Of a DNA stretch of 64,000 bases, positions 50,552 through 62,690 are shown one piece after another. Both the position numbers and the translations under genes were made by a program. This DNA is from Paratrimastix pyriformis (Eukaryota > Preaxostyla > Paratrimastigidae). The notes beneath the pieces were generated by a model. That model was not told where the DNA came from and ran no database searches. It saw only the letters and a program-made list of their open reading frames with translations. Each line of letters begins with the position of its first letter. Positions within the stretch are counted from its first letter, which is position 1. The stretch lies in the NCBI GenBank assembly GCA_027972325.1, contig JAPMOS010000004.1:62001-126000 (forward strand). Direction: 5' to 3'.

Positions 50552-52491
50552 TCATCCCAGGGGTGCCGTCAATGCGCCCGTGGGCCCCTCGGCCGGGGGA
50601 AGGGCGTGCCTGGCCTCCTCGGACCCCCCAGGGGCGGCCCCGGGGTCCTGGCGAAGGAGATCTTCGTGGAAGCGCTCGAAACGGATGCGATGATAGCGGG
50701 CGGGCACCAGGGCCACCGCGACGAGCACCAGGGCCACCACGACGCACAGGAAGACCATCGACCAGAGACAGTGCTGCCCCGAGCCCTCGCCCGTGATGAG
50801 CAGGTCCATGGCCACAAGCAGAACCAGCGAGCACAGGTTGGCCGAGGTCATCATGACCGTCCCCGAGCTGTTCTCGGGCAGCTATTCCCGCAACAGCCCA
50901 GAGAGGGTGGTCAGAATCGCCGGAAGCCGGAGAGAACGAGGAGGGCAGCAGCAGCAAAGAGGACAAGAAGCCAAGAGGAGGACGCAGACCAGTGGGAAGA
51001 TCAGCTCAGCGGAATACTCCAAGGCGATGGGCAGGGCGGCTGCCATGAAGGCGCCCATCCCCACCGTGAGGATCCACAGGAGCGGGGTCCCCCAGGGAAC
51101 AGGCTGGGGCACGGGGGCCGCCCCGCCCCACATCCAGGGAGGGATGGTATACACGGTGAAACCCACCAGGAGAAGCAGGAAGAAGAGCCCAAGCAGCATC
51201 TGGAACAGTTTGAACCGTTTGTGCCGGTCCACGATGGGCCCGATGAGCAGAGCAGACACCATGCCTGCGATGGTCATGGCGCTTCCTTCGAGGTGGAGAG
51301 AAGGGGACGAGGGGATGAGGGGATTGAATGGATGAGGGAATAAGAATGGCCGATGCCTGGAAGAAAGGCAAGCAGGCTGCGTGCAGACCCAGCCAGCCGC
51401 TCGCGAGGGAAGAGAGGCCCATCGGGGCGATCACCTGAGCCAGCACCGTGCCCAGGGTCCAGAAGGCCCCGACCAGCGTGCCGCTCGACAAGATATGCAC
51501 CAAAAAGGGCACACAAGTGACCGTGTACCAGATGGTACTCAGTCCCTTCAAAAAGCTCGGGGGGGCCGGGGCGTAGGCGCCGGGGGGTGCGCCAGAGCCA
51601 GGGGCGGCAGCGTCGTTGTTGATGAGGGCCATCCGATCCGTCGTCTCTGCCTGAATGCTCTGGGAGCCATCAGGTCCATGTCTCTGGCGGCGCTGTTCGC
51701 TTTCCTGGGCAGCGGCCCGGGAGGGAGGCGATGGGGGGCTCGAGCGGAAGCAGAGGACAGTCACCAGGGCCACACCGGCCGATGAAGCGAAGAGGATCAG
51801 CAGGTAACCGGGCAGGTCGTCCCCCCGGGCCACCATGGACCCGGCAAGGGCAAATCCCACCGAAATACCCACACCCCCAGCCTGAGGAACACAAAAGGGG
51901 ACTCAGGGAAAGGGCGAACGGACGACGGATAGACCTGAGACCCGATGGTGGTCGAGAGAACCCGCTCCTTTTCACCGAACCTGGGGATCATCGTAGGGGG
52001 AAATCAAAAAAACCATCGCCAGACCATCGGAGAGAAAGTAATGGCGGGACGCCTAAGGTGAAGAGTTGGGCAAGGGAGGTCACCGCGTGTCCCCCAAAAA
52101 TCAGCCAGAAGCTCTTGATGAGTGAGCCCCACCAACGAATCCCCGTGCCAAGAACGAGGAGAATCCCGCTCGCCAATAATCCTCCCCTCATTCCGATGCG
52201 CTCGACCAGGGAATTGGCAGGAAGTGCGAACAACACAAAGGTCACCATCCATGTGGCGCTGAGGGCGTTGACCCAAAAAATATCTGCACCATAATACTCC
52301 GTAACAATAAGAGAGATTGGCGAGAATACAATCCAGGACACTTGAGTCCACAGGGCATAGAGCGCAAAGAGCCCAAGAATAAACCATCTTCGTAAATACA
52401 ACTATTTCAAACGATAAAAACAGTGTTACATAAACCAGCGAAACACTTGATTTCGTTGGGCACTGACCCGAAATGATTGCTCAGTTCCCAT
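50552..52491 (-). CDS. Major facilitator transporter of the SLC49 (FLVCR/DIRC2-like) family
   Basis: The N-terminal half reads [40 protein letters not shown] and [20 protein letters not shown], closely following the FLVCR helix 1-3 pattern. Later exons give [12 protein letters not shown], a cytosolic loop, [20 protein letters not shown] and the late FLVCR-like block [16 protein letters not shown] followed by [19 protein letters not shown]. About twelve helices fit. Family members carry haem, choline or related solutes; the substrate here is unknown. The coding sequence seems to start in a short exon at 52491 ([15 protein letters not shown]) joined to an exon that begins just after TAG at 52401 upstream of LYLRRW. 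That first junction (GTGTTT donor) is an inference. It is divergent from the LC8 gene. Confidence 0.82.
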
Positions 52492-52557
52492 TAGATTTGA
52501 ATGGTCCTGTCGGTACCCAACCTTTGGGGCTATTCTCCCAATACCTGCCGTTGGATC
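52492..52557. promoter_or_regulatory. Shared 66-bp upstream region of the SLC49-like gene and LC8
   Basis: It lies between the ATG at 52491 (-) and the ATG at 52558 (+). An in-frame ATG at 52501 would shorten it to 9 bp. No named motif is visible. Confidence 0.45.
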
Positions 52558-53119
52558 ATGTCCTCACCTGTTCCGACCGCGACAGCTGGCACGCCGCCTG
52601 CCATCACACCCCAACCAACCGCTCCTGCTTCCACAGATCCTCCAGCAACCACCCTTCCCTCTTCCTCACCATCACCCGTCCCTCCCACCACATCAGCCAC
52701 TGTTCCAGCAGCCGCACAACCGACCCCTTCTCCAGAACCATCGGTATCTGCGGCTCCCGCCGAACAGATTCTATCCTATATTTCCATCAAGGGCCATGAC
52801 TTCAGTACGAAAAATACCGATATGCCGTACGACCTCTGGCACTTTGTGCTCACTTCAACAGCCGAGATTTTCGATACTGTATCAAATGAGAGAGACTTGG
52901 CAGTTTCCTTGAAAAAGAAAATGGATGAGGTCGAACCCAAATCAGTTATTCCCTATCGTCAAACTCAATTCCCCCCCTCCCCCCCTCTTCCAGCAACGCG
53001 GATTACTTTGGCATTGTGCTGTAGGGTCTTCCTTTGCAGCCAACGTGAGCCACGAGCAGCGGCACTTCATCTACTTCTATTGTGATTCAACAGCCCTGCT
53101 CTTGTGGAAGTCTGGCTGA
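52558..53119 (+). CDS. DYNLL: LC8-type dynein light chain with a long N-terminal extension
   Basis: Exons 52558-52929 and 52994-53119 give 165 residues, against about 89 in typical LC8. Residues from about 80 onward align along the whole LC8 fold: KNTDMPYDLWHFVLTSTAEI, NERDLAVSLKKKMDE, then across the splice LLWHCAVGSSFAANVSHEQR, HFIYFYCDSTALLLWKSG at the end. LC8 is a dimerising hub on dynein and many other partners. The first ~80 residues are Pro/Thr/Ser/Ala-rich and disordered; they are not in the family core and may be a lineage-specific addition. The intron is 64 nt with a GTCGAA donor and a C-rich tract before the acceptor. It is convergent with the calpain gene. Confidence 0.93.
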
Positions 53120-53394
53120 GGACTCGACGAACATCTGATCCTCCTCCGGGCTACGTGCAAGGCGCCAAGGGGGGGGCAACGTGGTGGTGTATTTATACCG
53201 TTCGGTTCTCGCCAATAAGACAGGCGCCGAAAACCGAAGGCAGTGGGGCAACAAGATGAGGCGAGGGGGGCGAACGAACCCCAGGCGAAAAACACACACC
53301 AAAGAAGAAACACGGCAAACAAACACTCGACACAAAAAAACAGCTGCCATCCTATCATGCCAGCTGGTCTCACCCCGGCCCGAAAGCACCATCT

Positions 53395-54801
53395 TTAGGC
53401 GATGGGGGTGGTGGCGGGGTCGAGGAGGCTCAGCTGCGCCTCGGCCTCGGGGACGTCGGTGTACACGTAGAGCTTGTACTCGGTCTCGTCGCCCCGGGCC
53501 CAGGCCGTGGGCACCACCGTATAGCGGCCCGGCTCCAGCTTGGCCTCCACCACGATCTGCACGGGCACGCAGGCCACCACCCCCCAGGAGGAACACACAA
53601 CACGCCGGCACGACCGTGAGGGGCAGTCCAGCGAGGGGCGAGAGGGCCAGCGGGAGGGGGGGCGGGCGGCGGACCTCGCGGCCGCGGAGGTAGGTGGGAG
53701 TGTTGACCACAAGAGACGACTTGGTGACGGTCTTGGCCCGCTGCCCGTCACCCGCACCCCCACCCGGCCCGAAGAGATGAGACCAATTTGTTCGAGGCCC
53801 CCACGCAGGCAGGGCGGAGGAGGGGAGGGGGAGGGGAGGGGGAGTGGAGGGACCTTGCCGTCCTTGCGGAGGATGTGGAACCCGATCTGCAGCAGCTGTT
53901 CGCCCCCCGCTGCAGCGAAGAGAGCCAAGGACCCACCCCCAAGGCCCAGGCCACCCCGGGGAAGAGGACGGAACACGTGTGAGGATGCGGATGAGGTGGG
54001 GGGGACGGAGGCCAGGTCCAGGTCCAGGGCCAGGGCAGACCGCGCCTGTCGGCCTGGGAGAGGCGGACGCACAGCTGGGCGGGGGTGCGCACGTCCAGCA
54101 GGTACTGCGGGTTGGTCGAGAAGGCGTTCGCGGGCCCCGGGGCGCCGCCTGCCCCCCCCCGACCGCGGGCCCCACAACAAGAGGGCGCGATTCGTTGGGC
54201 GAGGGAATGGCGGAGGTTCCCCCGGCGTCAGTGCCGAGGGAGCGATGGAACGATGGAACGATGGAGCGATGGAGGGGACGAGGAGGCGCCTCGACGGACC
54301 GGCCGTGGGGCCGCGCCACTCGTTCTGGACGACCTGCTTGTGCCAGCTGGGGCTGATCAGCTTGCACACGTAGCTGGGGGCCAGTCCGATGGGCCGCGAC
54401 CGTGGGAGGAAGAGGAGGAGGAGGAGGAGGAGGTGGTGGAGGAGGAGGGGGGGAGTGAGTGAGTGAGCGCCAGAGGAGGATCTGTGCTGCCTATGCCCCC
54501 CCCCCCCCCCCCCCCCCGCTCCTTCCGCATGGCCCAGCAGCCCCCAGGCAGCGCTCCTGATGATGGGGGCAGGCTGGGCGGACATGTTGGCGAAGTTGAG
54601 GCAGAAGTCCTCGAAGGAGATGAAGAAGCTGCCGTCGTCCTGGTCGAGCAGGCGGAACTTGGCCCGCAGCTGCTCCGTCCAGCCAGGCCACTTGTCGCTC
54701 CAGTCGCCCGTCCATTCCTGCGGGGGGGGGGGGGGGGGGGGGGATGGTGCGGGTGAGCGTGATGGCGGGAGTGTGGGTGCAGTGTGCGCGGCAGGTGAGT
54801 C

Positions 54802-54881
<80 letters not shown>

Positions 54882-57800
54882 GGGGTTTTCCGCAGGGACG
54901 GACGCCGAATCCCCACGGGTTGCGCATGCGGAGCAGCTTGTGGCCACACTCCTCCTGCACCTTCAGGATGGCGTACGCATGGCCCTGTGCATGCCGCCAC
55001 CCCGACTTCAGGGGGCGACCATCACCCGTGTGAGCACATCCCGTCCTCTGCTTCGCCCCCCTCCCCCTCCTCTTCTTCTTCTTCTTCCTCCTCCTCCTCC
55101 TCCTCCTCCTCCTCCTCCTCCTCCTCCTCCTCCTCCTCCCTCCCTCCTTCTCCTCCTCCTCCTCCTCCTCCCTCTGGTCGGTGGATCTCTCGAGCAGGCG
55201 CGGGCGAGCGACCGACACAGGCCCAGGGCTGATGTCCCGGTCGGAGCCGGAGGGGTGCCGGCCCCATCAGGTAGCAAGCCTCCTGGTACTGGAGCAGCTT
55301 GGACCAGAGGGCCCCCGACTGGATGGCCTTCTGGGTGCTGGCCTGCTCGAGGGCGAACGTCTCCGGGATGCCGCCCGTCATGTCGACCAGCCCGTAGTGG
55401 ATCAGCCCCTTGGACAGGTTCGAGTAGCCCCGGTGCAGCTTCGCGTAGGCCTGGGGGGGGGGGGGGGGGGGGGGGGGCAGGGGGGCAGGGGCGGAACGGG
55501 CCGGGGCGAAGGGGAGGGGGGCGGAGCGAAGGGGAGGGGGGCGGAGGGGGGCGGAGGGGGGACCTTCTCGAGGATGGCGATCCAGGCCGTGGTGGCGGCC
55601 TCCTGGCGGGGGTGGGCGAAGGCCAGCGTGCCATCCTCCAGGACGGGCAGCTGGTCGTCCACAACCACGTCTGTCCCGCCGCCACGCAGGCCACACAACG
55701 CAGATCAGAGGCCAGCCCGGCGACGGGAAGAGGCGGCGAGGGGGCTGAGACGGTGTGCTGTGGGGGGGCGTGGCCACGGACCGTGGGCGACGCCGTCCTT
55801 CATGAAGCGGACGGTGTACAGGCCCCGGGTGGGCTCGGCCCGGCGGAAGAGCGCCTCGACCAGCTTGCGGTCCTGGGCCAGGGCGCTGGCGGCCGACAGG
55901 AGCCAGCAGTCGCCCAGGCCGCCCTGCTTGACGTCCTCCCCCAGCGAGTGGCCCTCGGCCGGCGGCGAGAAGAGGGTCGGCGCAGCGACCAGCTCCGAGA
56001 AGCGCTTCCAGCCTGCCGCCCCGGCCAGCCCCGGCACCAGTACAGGGCCACACCGCCGCCACCAGGAAGTCCCCCGGAAGATGATGCCACCACAGAATGG
56101 GTGGCGGGGAGTGTGGTGGTGATGATGGGGTGGGGTGTGCGGGGGCGGCGGACCCTTGACGGGGTTCTCCTCGGGGAGCATCTCGCCCAGGGCGGTCTCG
56201 CCGGGGGGGAACTCCTCGTCGGCGAACTTGCCCTCGGGCCCCAGCTGGGCCAGGACCTCCTCCTCGATGGGGCCCATGTGGACCACCTCCGCCTCGGCCC
56301 CCTCGGCCCCGGCGGGCTTCGGCTTGGCCGCCTCGGCCGCCACCCGGTCGGCCTCCTCCTGGGCGCGCCGGGCGGCCTCGGCGGCATCGCGGGCAACCCG
56401 CTCGGCCTCGAGGCGCTCGGCCTACCCGTGCCGGCAAGGAAGACGGATGGGTGTGCGTGTGAGGGAGACCGCCCCGGGGTGGCCGGGCGGGCGGGCGGGC
56501 GGGACCGACCTCCATCCGGCGGTGCTGCTCCTCGAGCCTGGCGCGCTCCTCCTCGAGGTGGCGCCGCTCGGCCTCCTCCTGGGTGCGGCGCTCCTCCTCG
56601 CGGCGCCGCTGGTCGGCCTCCTGCTGGCGGCGCTCCTCCGTCAGGCGGCGCTGCTCGGCCTCCTCGGCCTCCCGCATGCTGCACCGCCCCGACCCCCGCC
56701 CATCCCCAGGCGGCAGGCCAGGAAACCCCCGCGTCACGATGGATGGCCCAACCTCAGGTATGGCGGTGTTGGGCTGGGGATGCGGCGGACTGTGTCCACA
56801 CGGGGTTGGCGCGGGGGGTGGGGGGGATGGGGGGGTGGGGGTGGGGGTCCGGACCGGCGCTCGTACGCGAGGCGCTCCTCCTCCTTGCGTGCGGCCTCCT
56901 CGCGGGCCCGGATCTCCTCCTCGTCGCGCTTCCTGCGGGCGGCCTCCTCCATCAGGCGCAGCTGGGCCTGGCGCTCCTCGGACTCCCGTCGGAGCCGCTC
57001 GGCCTGGGCCTGGGCCTCGGCCTGCTGGCGGGCCCGCTCGGCCTCGGCCGCCTCGCGTTCCTGGCGGGCGGCGGTCTCCCGGGCGACCCGCTCGGCCTCG
57101 GCCGCCTCGCGGCGCTGGCGCTCGGCATCGCGGAGTCGGGCCTGCCGCTGCCGCTCGGCCTCCTCGATGGCCTCCTCCATGCGCCGCTGCGCGGCCTCCT
57201 GGGAAGCCATCGCCGCGTCTGCAGCATGCAGCATCAGCCAGACGGACACCCGGCCGGTAGACACGGACGGGGCAGGCAGCGAGATGACGAGACGCACGGC
57301 GATGGGCTGGCGCCTCTGGGAGGCGCCCCGGAGCTGCACGGATGGCAGGGGGGCAGGGGGGCAGGGGGGCAGGGCAGGGGGGCAGGGCAGGGGGCAGGGC
57401 AGGGGGCAGGGCAGGGGGCAGGGCAGGGGGCAGGGCAGGGGGCAGGGCAGGGGGGCAGGGCAGGGGCAGGGCAGGGGGCAGGGCAGGGGGCAGGGGCCGA
57501 CCGTACTGCTGCTTCTTTCCAGGTAGCGGGCCTTGTCCTCGGGGCTCCACTGGCGGATCTCCTGTGCGGTCAGGTTGTCGATCTTCATCACCCGGAAGAA
57601 TCGCTGCAGGGCCTGCTCCTCCAGCGCCTGCGCACCCACCCGCGCGCCGACCAGGGGGGAGGGGGGAGGGGAGACAGCCAGTCAGACGAAGAATGGGGGA
57701 GCACAGGCGGGGTAGCCAGAGCGCGGGGCGGGCGGGCGGGCGGGCGGGCGGGCGGGCGGGGCGCAGGGGTGGTGCGGACCCTGCTGACGGAAGCGCCCAG

Positions 57801-57919
57801 CATGACCAGGAAGCGGAAGTGGGCCTGGAAGCGCGACTCCTGCACGTAGCAGCTCATCGCCTGGTCGTCCAGCCGCGCCAGATCGGCCTGTCGGGCAACA
57901 GCAACAGCAACAGCAACAC

Positions 57920-57966
<47 letters not shown>

Positions 57967-58879
57967 ACAAGCAGCAGGACGTACGCACACGACATAAGTA
58001 TGAGACGAGGACGAGGTGGACCGGTGAGGTGCATTCTCTTTGGGCCTTGGGAGACGGGCAGGCGGGGGGGGGGGGGGGGGGGGGGGCGGACCATGGCCTT
58101 GACATAGGCGGGCCCCTTGAGGGCATTGGCCTTGGCCAGGTCCTGGTCCATCTTGGCGCAGAGTTCCTTCCAGGACAGTTTCCCGTTGCCGTCCTCGTCC
58201 CCATCCACGGGCGCCGGGGCGGCGGGGCAGCGGCGGCGGGGCAGGGGCCGTGCCGGCGGCAGTGGCGGGGTCGCCGGGCGAGGTGGCCGTCACCGAGACC
58301 GAGGGCGCCGCAGGGGCGGCGGGGTCAGCGGGGGCGGGCTGCTGGCCGTCGGATGTGGTCAGGGCGAGGCCGCGCCGGTCGAGCTGCTTCTGGGAGGCCT
58401 CCTCGAAAGCCGACTGGAGCAGGGCCCCGTCACGAAGGGCGCCACCCGGGCAAAGTCCAGGTACCTGCAGCCCCCTCACGATGACGTCTGTGAGCCGGGC
58501 CGAGGCGAGTGTGTGGTGGTGGTGGTGGTGGTGGTGGTGGTGGTGGTGGTGGTGGTGGTGGTGGTGGTGGTGGTGGTGGTGGTGGTGGTGGTGGTGGTGG
58601 TGGTGGTGGTGGTGGTGGTGGTGGTGGTGGTGGTGGTGGTGGTGGTGGTGGTGGTGGTGGTGGTGGTGGTGGTGGTGGTGGTGGTGGTGGCCAGGCCCGA
58701 CCGCAGAGGGGCTTCATGAAGAGAGCCGCCGCGATGCCCCACAGGATGACCTCGGCCAGGAAGCCGAAGGCCAGCAGGACGGGCAGGTTGGCCCGCTCGA
58801 CGGTCTCCCGCTGCGGGTCGTACGACCACACCGGGAAGATGTACCGCGAGAACTGCAGCCCACGCACGTCCGTCGTCCC

Positions 58880-58912
<33 letters not shown>

Positions 58913-59311
58913 GCGTCGCAACAACAGAGGGAGGCCAGGTGAGAATCAGGTCTCATGCGGCTGGGCGGCGGGACGAGGGTGGGGGCGAAGGGTGGGCGGG
59001 TGGCAGAAAGAGGGGCAGGCCGACCGATGGAGCCCAGCTTGCCAGCCAGCCCATGGCGGCCCCGAGGGCCGTGCAGAAGGCCAGGCAGCCCCAGGCGACG
59101 GTGAACCCGAAGAAGACGCTGCCCAGGATGATCCCCACGATGACGCCCCGCCCGCGCAGAGCAGCGCCACCACGAACAGGCTGGCCACGTAGGGCCGGGG
59201 CAGGTAGAATTTGTTGGTGGCCCAGCGGAGCACCATCGCCACCACGTACACGAGCAGCTGCGCCGGACACGAGACCCATGCACGGAGACACGATGAGGAA
59301 GGGGCATGGGG

Positions 59312-59348
<37 letters not shown>

Positions 59349-62300
59349 GTTCAGTCGAGGTGTGCCCCCGGGCGGGCCGACGGGTGCAGACCCCGTAGCC
59401 GACGAGGAGGCCGGCCCCGATGGCCCAGGGTTTGAGCAGGACGATGACCGAGATGCAGAAGGCCAGCAGCAGGGCCAGCGAGATCAGGAAGTTCACCCAG
59501 ACGAAGGGCACAAACTGCCCCCCAAGAGAGACCACCAAGCTGGGTGAAGGGGCCGGTTCTTGGGGGGGGAAGCGGGGGCGGACCTTCCAATGGTTGTCGT
59601 GCCACTGGTAGAAGGCCGCAGCCAGGCAGCACAGGGCCGGGTAGACGAGCAGGACGCACAGCAGGGCCAGGGCCTGCCACGTGCCTGCCCAATGCATGAA
59701 GCCCCCGAAGACGGCCAGCCCGTAGGCCAGCTCGATGCACAGTGCCAGCCCCAGCAGGACCAGCAGCAGCACCGAGGCGCGCAGGTGGTTGAAGTAGCGC
59801 ACCCAGATCATGTAGCACAGGGCCAGCTCGAGCAGGGCCGCCCCGGCCGACCAGCCCACCACCGGGTGCACGGTGAAGTGCAGGCTCAGCGAGTACCCCA
59901 GCAGGCAGAGGAGCAGGCAGCCGACCGCCAGGTGGAGCAGGTAGGTCGTCCCGGGGAGCCGCCCGTGGAAGAAGGCACGCAGGAAGTGCTCCTTGCTCAC
60001 GTCTCGAGTCTCGTGCACCGAGGGGCCACGCTGCAAGGGCGCGGCGCTCAGTCCCACACGGGCCGGGGCCGGGGCCGGGGCCGGAAGGGGCTGGTCCTGG
60101 ACGGCCGGGGCGGGAGCGGCCGGGGCTTGGGGCTGGGCGGCCGGGGTGGCGGGTGCCGCCTCGGCGGGGGCCAGAGAGGGCGGTGCCGGAACCAGCGCGG
60201 CTGCCTCCGATGGGGAGGAGGAGCCAGCCGACGTTGCCGCGGGAGGGGCGGCCGGGACAGCGGCGGCGGCGGCGGAAGGCGCCGTGGCTTCAACGGGGGG
60301 CGGCAGGGCGCTGCCCTTGGTGGAGGCATCCACGAAGACGACCGAGCTGACCGGGGGCAGCGCCCAGCGGGCCCGGGGCGGGACGAAATAGTAGTCGAGC
60401 CGGTGGAAGGCCAGGGCGGCCGTCAGGAAGGCGGCCAGGGCGAGGGGCACCCAGATGAAGGAGAGCAGCACGATCATGGACTCGGTCACGAAGTACAGGA
60501 TGACCCCCGTGCCCGCCGCGAAGAGCTCCGTCACCAGGCCCAGCACCACCACCGACCGGCTGAAGGCCCACCCGCCCCGCCACATCAGGCGCAGCGTGGC
60601 GAAGCCCAGCCCGAAGACGGCCACCAGCCCCATGGCAACGACGCCCATCTCCCACTGGGAGTGGTCCTTGGTGACCATCTGGAAGGGCAGCATGGCCTCC
60701 CGGCGCACGTAGACGCCGATCTCGAGGCCCCCGTAGAGCAGCCACAGCACCACCAGCAGCAGCTCGGGGCTGCTGACGATGACCAGGGCCCACTCGGACC
60801 GGGTGCGCGGCTTCTTGGGCGCGCCCTCCTCCGCCGGCCCGGCAACCCCGGCCGCCCCACCCGGCGCCGCCGAGAGCGACGCCGGGCCCTCGGAGGCGGT
60901 CGGGACCACAGTGGCGCCGGGAGCGGAATCGTCCGTGGTGGTGGTAGTGGCGGCAGCGGTGGCAGTGGCGACGGCGGCGGTCGGGGCCGGAACCCCGGCG
61001 CCCGCCACCAACGGGGGCCGACTGCCCGCCGCGGGGCTGCGGGTGGCCACGCGCCGGTAAGCGGTGGAGACGGTGGAGATGACCCCGGAGAAGAGGGAGA
61101 AGCGCCGGTCGATCTGGTTGGGGATGCCCAGCTTGCGGTGCAGCTCGGCCCGCCGGGTGTCCCGGGGGTCCTCGACGTGGAACCAGCGGCAGATCATGCA
61201 CACGCACAGGGCGCAGCCCCACAGGAAGAACAGGATCGTGTGGCCTGCACGAGAGGAGCGGGGATGGTGACGAGACGGCCGAGGGTACAGTCGGGATGAA
61301 CAGAGGCGTGCCGGGGGATGAGGATGAGGATGAGGATGAGGATGAGGATGAGGATGAGGATGAGGAGGAGGAGGAGGAGGAGGAGGAGGAGGGGCGTGAC
61401 GGGGCGGGAGCGTGACGGGGGCAGGGCGACGGACCGAGGAACCAGAACTCGGGCCCGGGGAAGATGAGGGCCGCCCGGGAGAGGACCAGCAGGGTTACCA
61501 CAACCATCGGCGAGCTCAGCTTCTCCCCCAACGAGAAGAGGTATCTGCACGCAAGAGCGGAGTGGATGAGATGAGCGGGGGTGGAGGGATGGGGGGGGGG
61601 GGGGGGGGGACACAGACGTGAGGAGGTCCAGCAGGACAATGGTCCCAGCCGTGACGAAGCCCAGCCCTACGTGGGGTGGGTGGGGTCAGTAAGGTGGGCC
61701 TGCGCCCGCGATGGTAGACAGACCCCCGTGGGAGCGCGTGTCGGCCTGGACCTGGGCCATGATCAGGACCAGCACCGCGTAGGCGACCAGGAACCCCAGG
61801 CTGATCAGCAAGAGCAGGAGCCCCAGGCCCATCCGTTGGCAGCAGCCCCGCTTGGTCACCTTCCGGGCAAGAGGCTGCGCCGCCCCGGGGGCGGGCGAGG
61901 TGGAGAAGAGCGTCGACCGACCGTCGGCGTCATCCTCCAGGGCAGCGGCGGCCGGGCCGGCAAGCTGACGCGAGACGAACTCCTTGAAGTCCACCAAGCG
62001 GCTCGGGGCCAGCAAAAAGACAATGTACTGGACAACAAGCATATTCCAGCACAGGAAGACGCTGCTGATACTGATATAGCTGGGGGGGAAGAAGAAAATC
62101 AGTGTTAGGAGAGACAGGCGCCGACGATAGAATGCGCAAACCTGTATGTGTTTCCTTGACCGGGGAAAAGAACGATAAATTGCCAGGCGCAGAAAAGACC
62201 CGCAAAGATCAGGAAACAGATGACGGTGGCCTTGCCAAGGCGCCAACCCTCACCCCACCACCAGCGGAAAAATCCAATAACAAACGCATAAAGGCCGATT

Positions 62301-62587
62301 CCAAGAATAGCAACTGTGGTGCCAACGACCCAAGGAGCAAGGATGACCCCTGAATAGATGCCCCAAGCCAGAAAGCCGCAGGCAGGGAGGAAGACCACGA
62401 CAATGAAAACCCATTTCGTAAAATGGTACCAAAATACGTGTTGAATTTTTAGGAGATCAGCCATCCGCCGGAGCTTGAAGCGAATTCGGAAAAGTCCCAA
62501 GAAGGCGGGGATCAGCATGATTGTCAAGGGCAGGAAGTATAAGAAGTGGAAAGTAAACTGGAGTCGTTCAAATGAAGATCCGTCCAT
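53395..62587 (-). CDS. Transmembrane calpain of the DEK1 (TML-calpain) type
   Basis: One minus-strand gene encodes a multi-pass membrane region and a C-terminal calpain protease. From 62587, MDGSSFERLQFTF starts a series of about 18-20 helices down to 58720 (for example FHFLYFLPLTIMLIPAFLGL, LLVVLWLLYGGLEIGVYV, LLHLAVGCLLLCLLGYSLSL). An exon join across a (GGT)n intron (58514-58690) links ALFMKPLC to DVIVRGLQ, then FEEASQKQLD. An EF-hand (DGDEDGNGKLSWKEL, about 58195), further helices and an Arg/Glu/Ala coiled coil (about 57220-56880 and 56680-56280) follow. The CysPc core has the catalytic Cys in GGLGDCWLLSAASALA (about 55925), the His in GHAYAI and the Asn in RNPWG (54900-55010), then EWTGDWSDKWPGW. 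A C2-like domain ends it (LEPGRYTVVPTAWARGD). No penta-EF-hand tail. A one-base frame slip occurs at a C run near 58215. Confidence 0.85.
54721..54743. repeat. G run (C run in gene sense) abutting a calpain 3' splice site
   Basis: Read on the minus strand it is a C run followed by GCAG and the exon encoding EWTGDWSDKWPGW, so it is the polypyrimidine tract itself. Confidence 0.93.
54802..54884. repeat. (GGGCAT)n array in a calpain intron
   Basis: About thirteen perfect GGGCAT units lie in the intron after RNPWG. Confidence 0.97.
55075..55172. repeat. (TCC)n array in a calpain intron
   Basis: It is pyrimidine-rich on the plus strand, so purine-rich in the sense of the calpain transcript. This is an exception to the usual strand bias. 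Confidence 0.9.
57342..57500. repeat. GGGGGCAGGGCA minisatellite in a calpain intron
   Basis: Imperfect 8-12 bp units repeat about fourteen times between the exon ending KARYLE and the coiled-coil exon. Confidence 0.9.
57896..57970. repeat. (CAACAG)n array in a calpain intron
   Basis: About twelve hexanucleotide units; in gene sense TTGCTG/CTGTTG. Confidence 0.9.
58514..58690. repeat. (GGT)n array of about 59 units in a calpain intron
   Basis: Pure GGT on the plus strand is (CCA)n in calpain sense. It lies between the last membrane exon and the linker exon. Confidence 0.97.
58879..58909. repeat. 31-nt G run in a calpain intron
   Basis: It sits next to the exon encoding TDVRGLQFSRYIFPVW and is a C run in gene sense, in acceptor position. 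Confidence 0.92.
59313..59346. repeat. 34-nt G run in a calpain intron
   Basis: Uninterrupted; a C run in the sense of the calpain gene. Confidence 0.95.
61316..61391. repeat. (GATGAG)n then (GAG)n array in a calpain intron
   Basis: In gene sense this is (CTCATC)n and (CTC)n, a pyrimidine tract. Confidence 0.93.
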
Positions 62588-62690
62588 TTCCTGTGTTGTT
62601 CTAAAGTTTCTGGTTCAAGAGGAAGCAAACGGCCCCGGCCGCGACAGTGGGGTCTTGTTAATATAACCCACTGGGCGCTGAGACAAGTGA
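62588..62690. promoter_or_regulatory. Shared 103-bp upstream region of the calpain gene and NRDE2
   Basis: It lies between divergent ATG codons at 62587 (-) and 62691 (+). A TTAATATAAC stretch lies about 30 bp before the NRDE2 ATG; calling it a TATA-like element is a guess. Confidence 0.45.

Noticed and set aside
58430-59192. Poly-Gly, poly-Trp, poly-Val and poly-Pro frames over the (GGT)n array
   Set aside because: They read through an intron repeat of the calpain gene.
53395-62587. Two separate genes: a membrane protein (58.7-62.6 kb) and a cytosolic calpain (53.4-58.5 kb)
   Set aside because: The exon join across the (GGT)n intron keeps frame and gives the layout of known TML-calpains, and there is no promoter-like low-GC gap between the halves.
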